Below are positions 62,359 to 64,000 of a stretch of DNA of 64,000 bases, one piece after another. The stretch lies in NCBI GenBank assembly GCA_016865505.2, contig AP025252.1, positions 5,540,137 to 5,604,136 of the forward strand, in the 5' to 3' direction. Under the pieces are notes generated by a model. It was not told the origin of the DNA and ran no database searches. It saw only the letters and a program-made list of their open reading frames with translations. The number at the start of each line of letters is the position of its first letter. Within the stretch, counting starts at the first letter, position 1. Both the position numbers and the translations under genes were made by a program. This DNA is from Bryobacterales bacterium F-183 (GTDB lineage: Bacteria > Acidobacteriota > Terriglobia > Bryobacterales > Bryobacteraceae).

Positions 62359-63888
62359 GTGCAATTAAAAGTGGAATACGAAGATCAAAACGAACCACAT
62401 GAGGCGATAGCGCTGAACTTCGACGAGGATGCGAATTTTTTCCATCCCGAAGAACTTCCCGAAGGCGAAGAGCAGGCCCCTCAAGAAGAATCGATTTACA
62501 CCGACGACCCCGTTCGCGTCTATCTGCGCGAAATGGGTGCGGTACCTTTGCTCACCCGTGAGGGTGAAGTTAACCTCGCACGCCGCATGGAACGCGGCAA
62601 GTTGCGTATGCATCGCGCCATCAGCCGGTCGCCGCTGGTGCAGCACCTCGTGCTCGAATGGGCCGATCAGCTGAAGCGCGGCGAAGAAGAGCTCGACGAA
62701 CTCGTCGACATCGGCGGTGACATTGAAGACGGCACCGCGCAGGACACCCGCCGCCGCAACGAACTCTCCAAGCAGTTTGTGGAAATCACCACGCTGCAAA
62801 AGAAGCTGACCCAGACCGAAGACAAAGCCGCTCAAGTCCCCGCTTCCAACAAGAAGCTGCGCAAAAAGTGGCACGTCAAGATTCTGCGTGCCCGCGTCGA
62901 TCTTTCCAAGGGCATTCGCGCCATCCCGTTCCAGAACCTCCGTTGGCGCCAGTTCGTCAAGGAACTCGAAAAGTCGGTGGAAGAAATCAACCACCTGCAC
63001 ATCGAGCTGCGCCGCGTCGAAGAACGTAAGACCCAGGCCAACGAAGCCCGCGCCAAGGAAATCAAGCGTGAAATCCGCAAGCGCGAACACATCGCCGGCG
63101 CTTCGCTTTCCGAGCTGAAGCACTCGCTCTCGGTCATCCGCCAGGGCGAAATCGAAGCCGAGCGCGCCAAAAAGGACCTCGTCGAAGCCAACCTTCGCCT
63201 TGTCGTTTCGGTCGCCAAGAAGTACGTCAACCGCGGTCTGCACCTTCTGGATCTCATCCAGGAAGGCAACATCGGTTTGATGCGCGCCGCCGACAAGTTC
63301 GAATACCGCCGCGGTTACAAGTTCTCGACCTACGCCACCTGGTGGATCCGCCAAGCGATCACCCGCGCCATCGCGGACCAGTCGCGTACGATCCGCATCC
63401 CGGTGCACATGAACGAGAGCATGAACAAGTTCCTGCGAGCCACCCGTGAGCTCGAAAAGGAACTGGGTCGCGCTCCAACGAACGAAGAAATCTCCCGCCG
63501 TATGGACATTCCGGTAGAGAAGGTCCAGAAGCTGAAGACCATTTCTCGCGACCCCGTGTCGCTCGAAACCCCAGTCGGACGCGACGGCGAATCCGCTCTC
63601 GGCGACCTCATCGAGGACCGTTGGGTCGGCTCCCCCGTGGACACGGTCATCGACTCGAACGTCCGCGACGAGACCGCCAACATCCTGAAGACGCTGTCGC
63701 CCAAGGAAGAAAAGGTGATCCGTCTCCGCTTCGGCATCGGCTGCGAGCGCGAACATACTCTCGAAGAGATCGGCCAGGAGTTCGACGTCACCCGCGAACG
63801 CATCCGCCAGATCGAAGCCAAGGCGCTACGCCAGTTGCGCAGCCCGGAACGCGCCCGTCACCTGCGAGCGCTCCTCGCCGCCCGCTAA
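62359..63888 (+). CDS. rpoD: Primary RNA polymerase sigma factor RpoD
   Basis: A 509-residue group 1 sigma factor. Region 1.2 is [21 protein letters not shown] non-conserved charged insert runs from about 100 to 260. Region 2 is [20 protein letters not shown], then [19 protein letters not shown] and [20 protein letters not shown] (2.3-2.4). Region 3 is [18 protein letters not shown]. Region 4 is [20 protein letters not shown]. It lacks an acidic 1.1 domain of E. coli size. The start is GTG 62359, directly behind GGAGAGGGA; ATG is not available at this point. It is transcribed alone with its own promoter and terminator, divergent from the sigma/CHAT operon. Confidence 0.96.
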   Translation: MQLKVEYEDQNEPHEAIALNFDEDANFFHPEELPEGEEQAPQEESIYTDDPVRVYLREMGAVPLLTREGEVNLARRMERGKLRMHRAISRSPLVQHLVLEWADQLKRGEEELDELVDIGGDIEDGTAQDTRRRNELSKQFVEITTLQKKLTQTEDKAAQVPASNKKLRKKWHVKILRARVDLSKGIRAIPFQNLRWRQFVKELEKSVEEINHLHIELRRVEERKTQANEARAKEIKREIRKREHIAGASLSELKHSLSVIRQGEIEAERAKKDLVEANLRLVVSVAKKYVNRGLHLLDLIQEGNIGLMRAADKFEYRRGYKFSTYATWWIRQAITRAIADQSRTIRIPVHMNESMNKFLRATRELEKELGRAPTNEEISRRMDIPVEKVQKLKTISRDPVSLETPVGRDGESALGDLIEDRWVGSPVDTVIDSNVRDETANILKTLSPKEEKVIRLRFGIGCEREHTLEEIGQEFDVTRERIRQIEAKALRQLRSPERARHLRALLAAR

Positions 63889-63908
63889 TAAGAAGCCATC
63901 AAGAAACG

Positions 63909-63941
63909 AAAAGGGCATGCCTTAAACGGCGTGCCCTTTTT
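63909..63941 (+). terminator. Intrinsic terminator of rpoD
   Basis: An AAGGGCATGCC/GGCGTGCCCTT stem (one G-T pair) with a 6-nt loop, followed by TTTTT. It starts about 20 nt after the stop codon. Confidence 0.93.
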
Positions 63942-64000
63942 GCATAGAATGCGGCGTCCAAAACCCACCCAAAACCGGGTCAGACTGCTATGTCCCCTTT

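Noticed and set aside
63960-64000. CRISPR or phage attachment site at the window end
   Set aside because: Only one fragment of a GTCAGAC/GTCCCC type sequence is visible; there are no spaced repeats, integrase or cas genes anywhere in the window.

Overview
The window looks like a chromosomal segment of an Acidobacteriota bacterium of the Solibacter/Bryobacter type. The supporting signs are: a secreted NHL-repeat protein ending in the Solibacter-type C-terminal domain; three very large Oar-like TonB-dependent receptor proteins; a DUF1501 plus cytochrome/DUF1549/DUF1553 pair; NtrY/NtrX-like regulators; a futalosine menaquinone pathway; and high-GC coding throughout. The taxon is inferred from family content, because there is no rRNA or tRNA gene in the window to confirm it.

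Layout. 1-3380: Tat-exported DUF1501 protein and its cytochrome partner (minus). 3418-8327: acyltransferase, a degenerate receiver, and an NtrY/NtrX two-component pair (plus). 8482-14534: NHL protein, MFS exporter, SGNH hydrolase and a decaying HigBA-type toxin-antitoxin pair. 14651-21616: two Oar-like outer-membrane receptors. 21749-26440: pyrF-selD, a PepSY membrane protein, HAD phosphatase, GT2 glycosyltransferase and a small zinc protein. 27011-33422: a compact flagellar operon, flgB-flgC-fliE-fliF-fliG-fliH-fliI-fliJ. 33504-38409: D-aminoacylase, helix-hairpin-helix protein, GlsB-like protein, GltS and UbiD. 38507-39241: FabG. 39246-43918: a tight three-gene operon of a plug-less TonB receptor-like barrel, a secreted VWA protein and a coiled-coil membrane protein. 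44286-48160: SecA and a coupled exported protein. 48275-51261: HicB-like orphan, an ArsC/Spx-like protein interrupted by an in-frame UGA, a small exported cysteine protein, and MqnA-MqnC. 51262-54442: a TROVE/Ro60 protein behind a 400-nt structured non-coding region, then an alcohol dehydrogenase. 54494-61990: M14 peptidase and an operon of sigma-like factor, zf-HC2 anti-sigma-like protein, a protein of unknown function and a TPR-CHAT protease-like protein. 62359-63888: the primary sigma factor RpoD.

The observation I rate highest is the gene at 48546-48893 (minus). Reading UGA codon 13 as selenocysteine joins a normal N-terminus to a normal ArsC/Spx-like body and creates a U-x-x-C redox motif. 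A hairpin with a GUU apical loop lies 24 nt past the UGA, where bacterial SECIS elements lie, and selD (selenophosphate synthetase) is encoded at 22451-23464. Standard gene calling would start this gene late and lose the active site. Other points of interest are the possible Y-RNA locus upstream of the Ro60 protein, the sigma/anti-sigma/unknown/CHAT module, the receptor-VWA-coiled-coil operon, and the HigB toxin broken by a deletion beside an antitoxin that now begins with CTG.

Functional links: MqnA, MqnC and possibly the UbiD homologue belong to menaquinone synthesis. PyrF and SelD are co-transcribed. SecA feeds the many exported proteins. The flagellar genes build the MS ring, C-ring switch and export ATPase complex.
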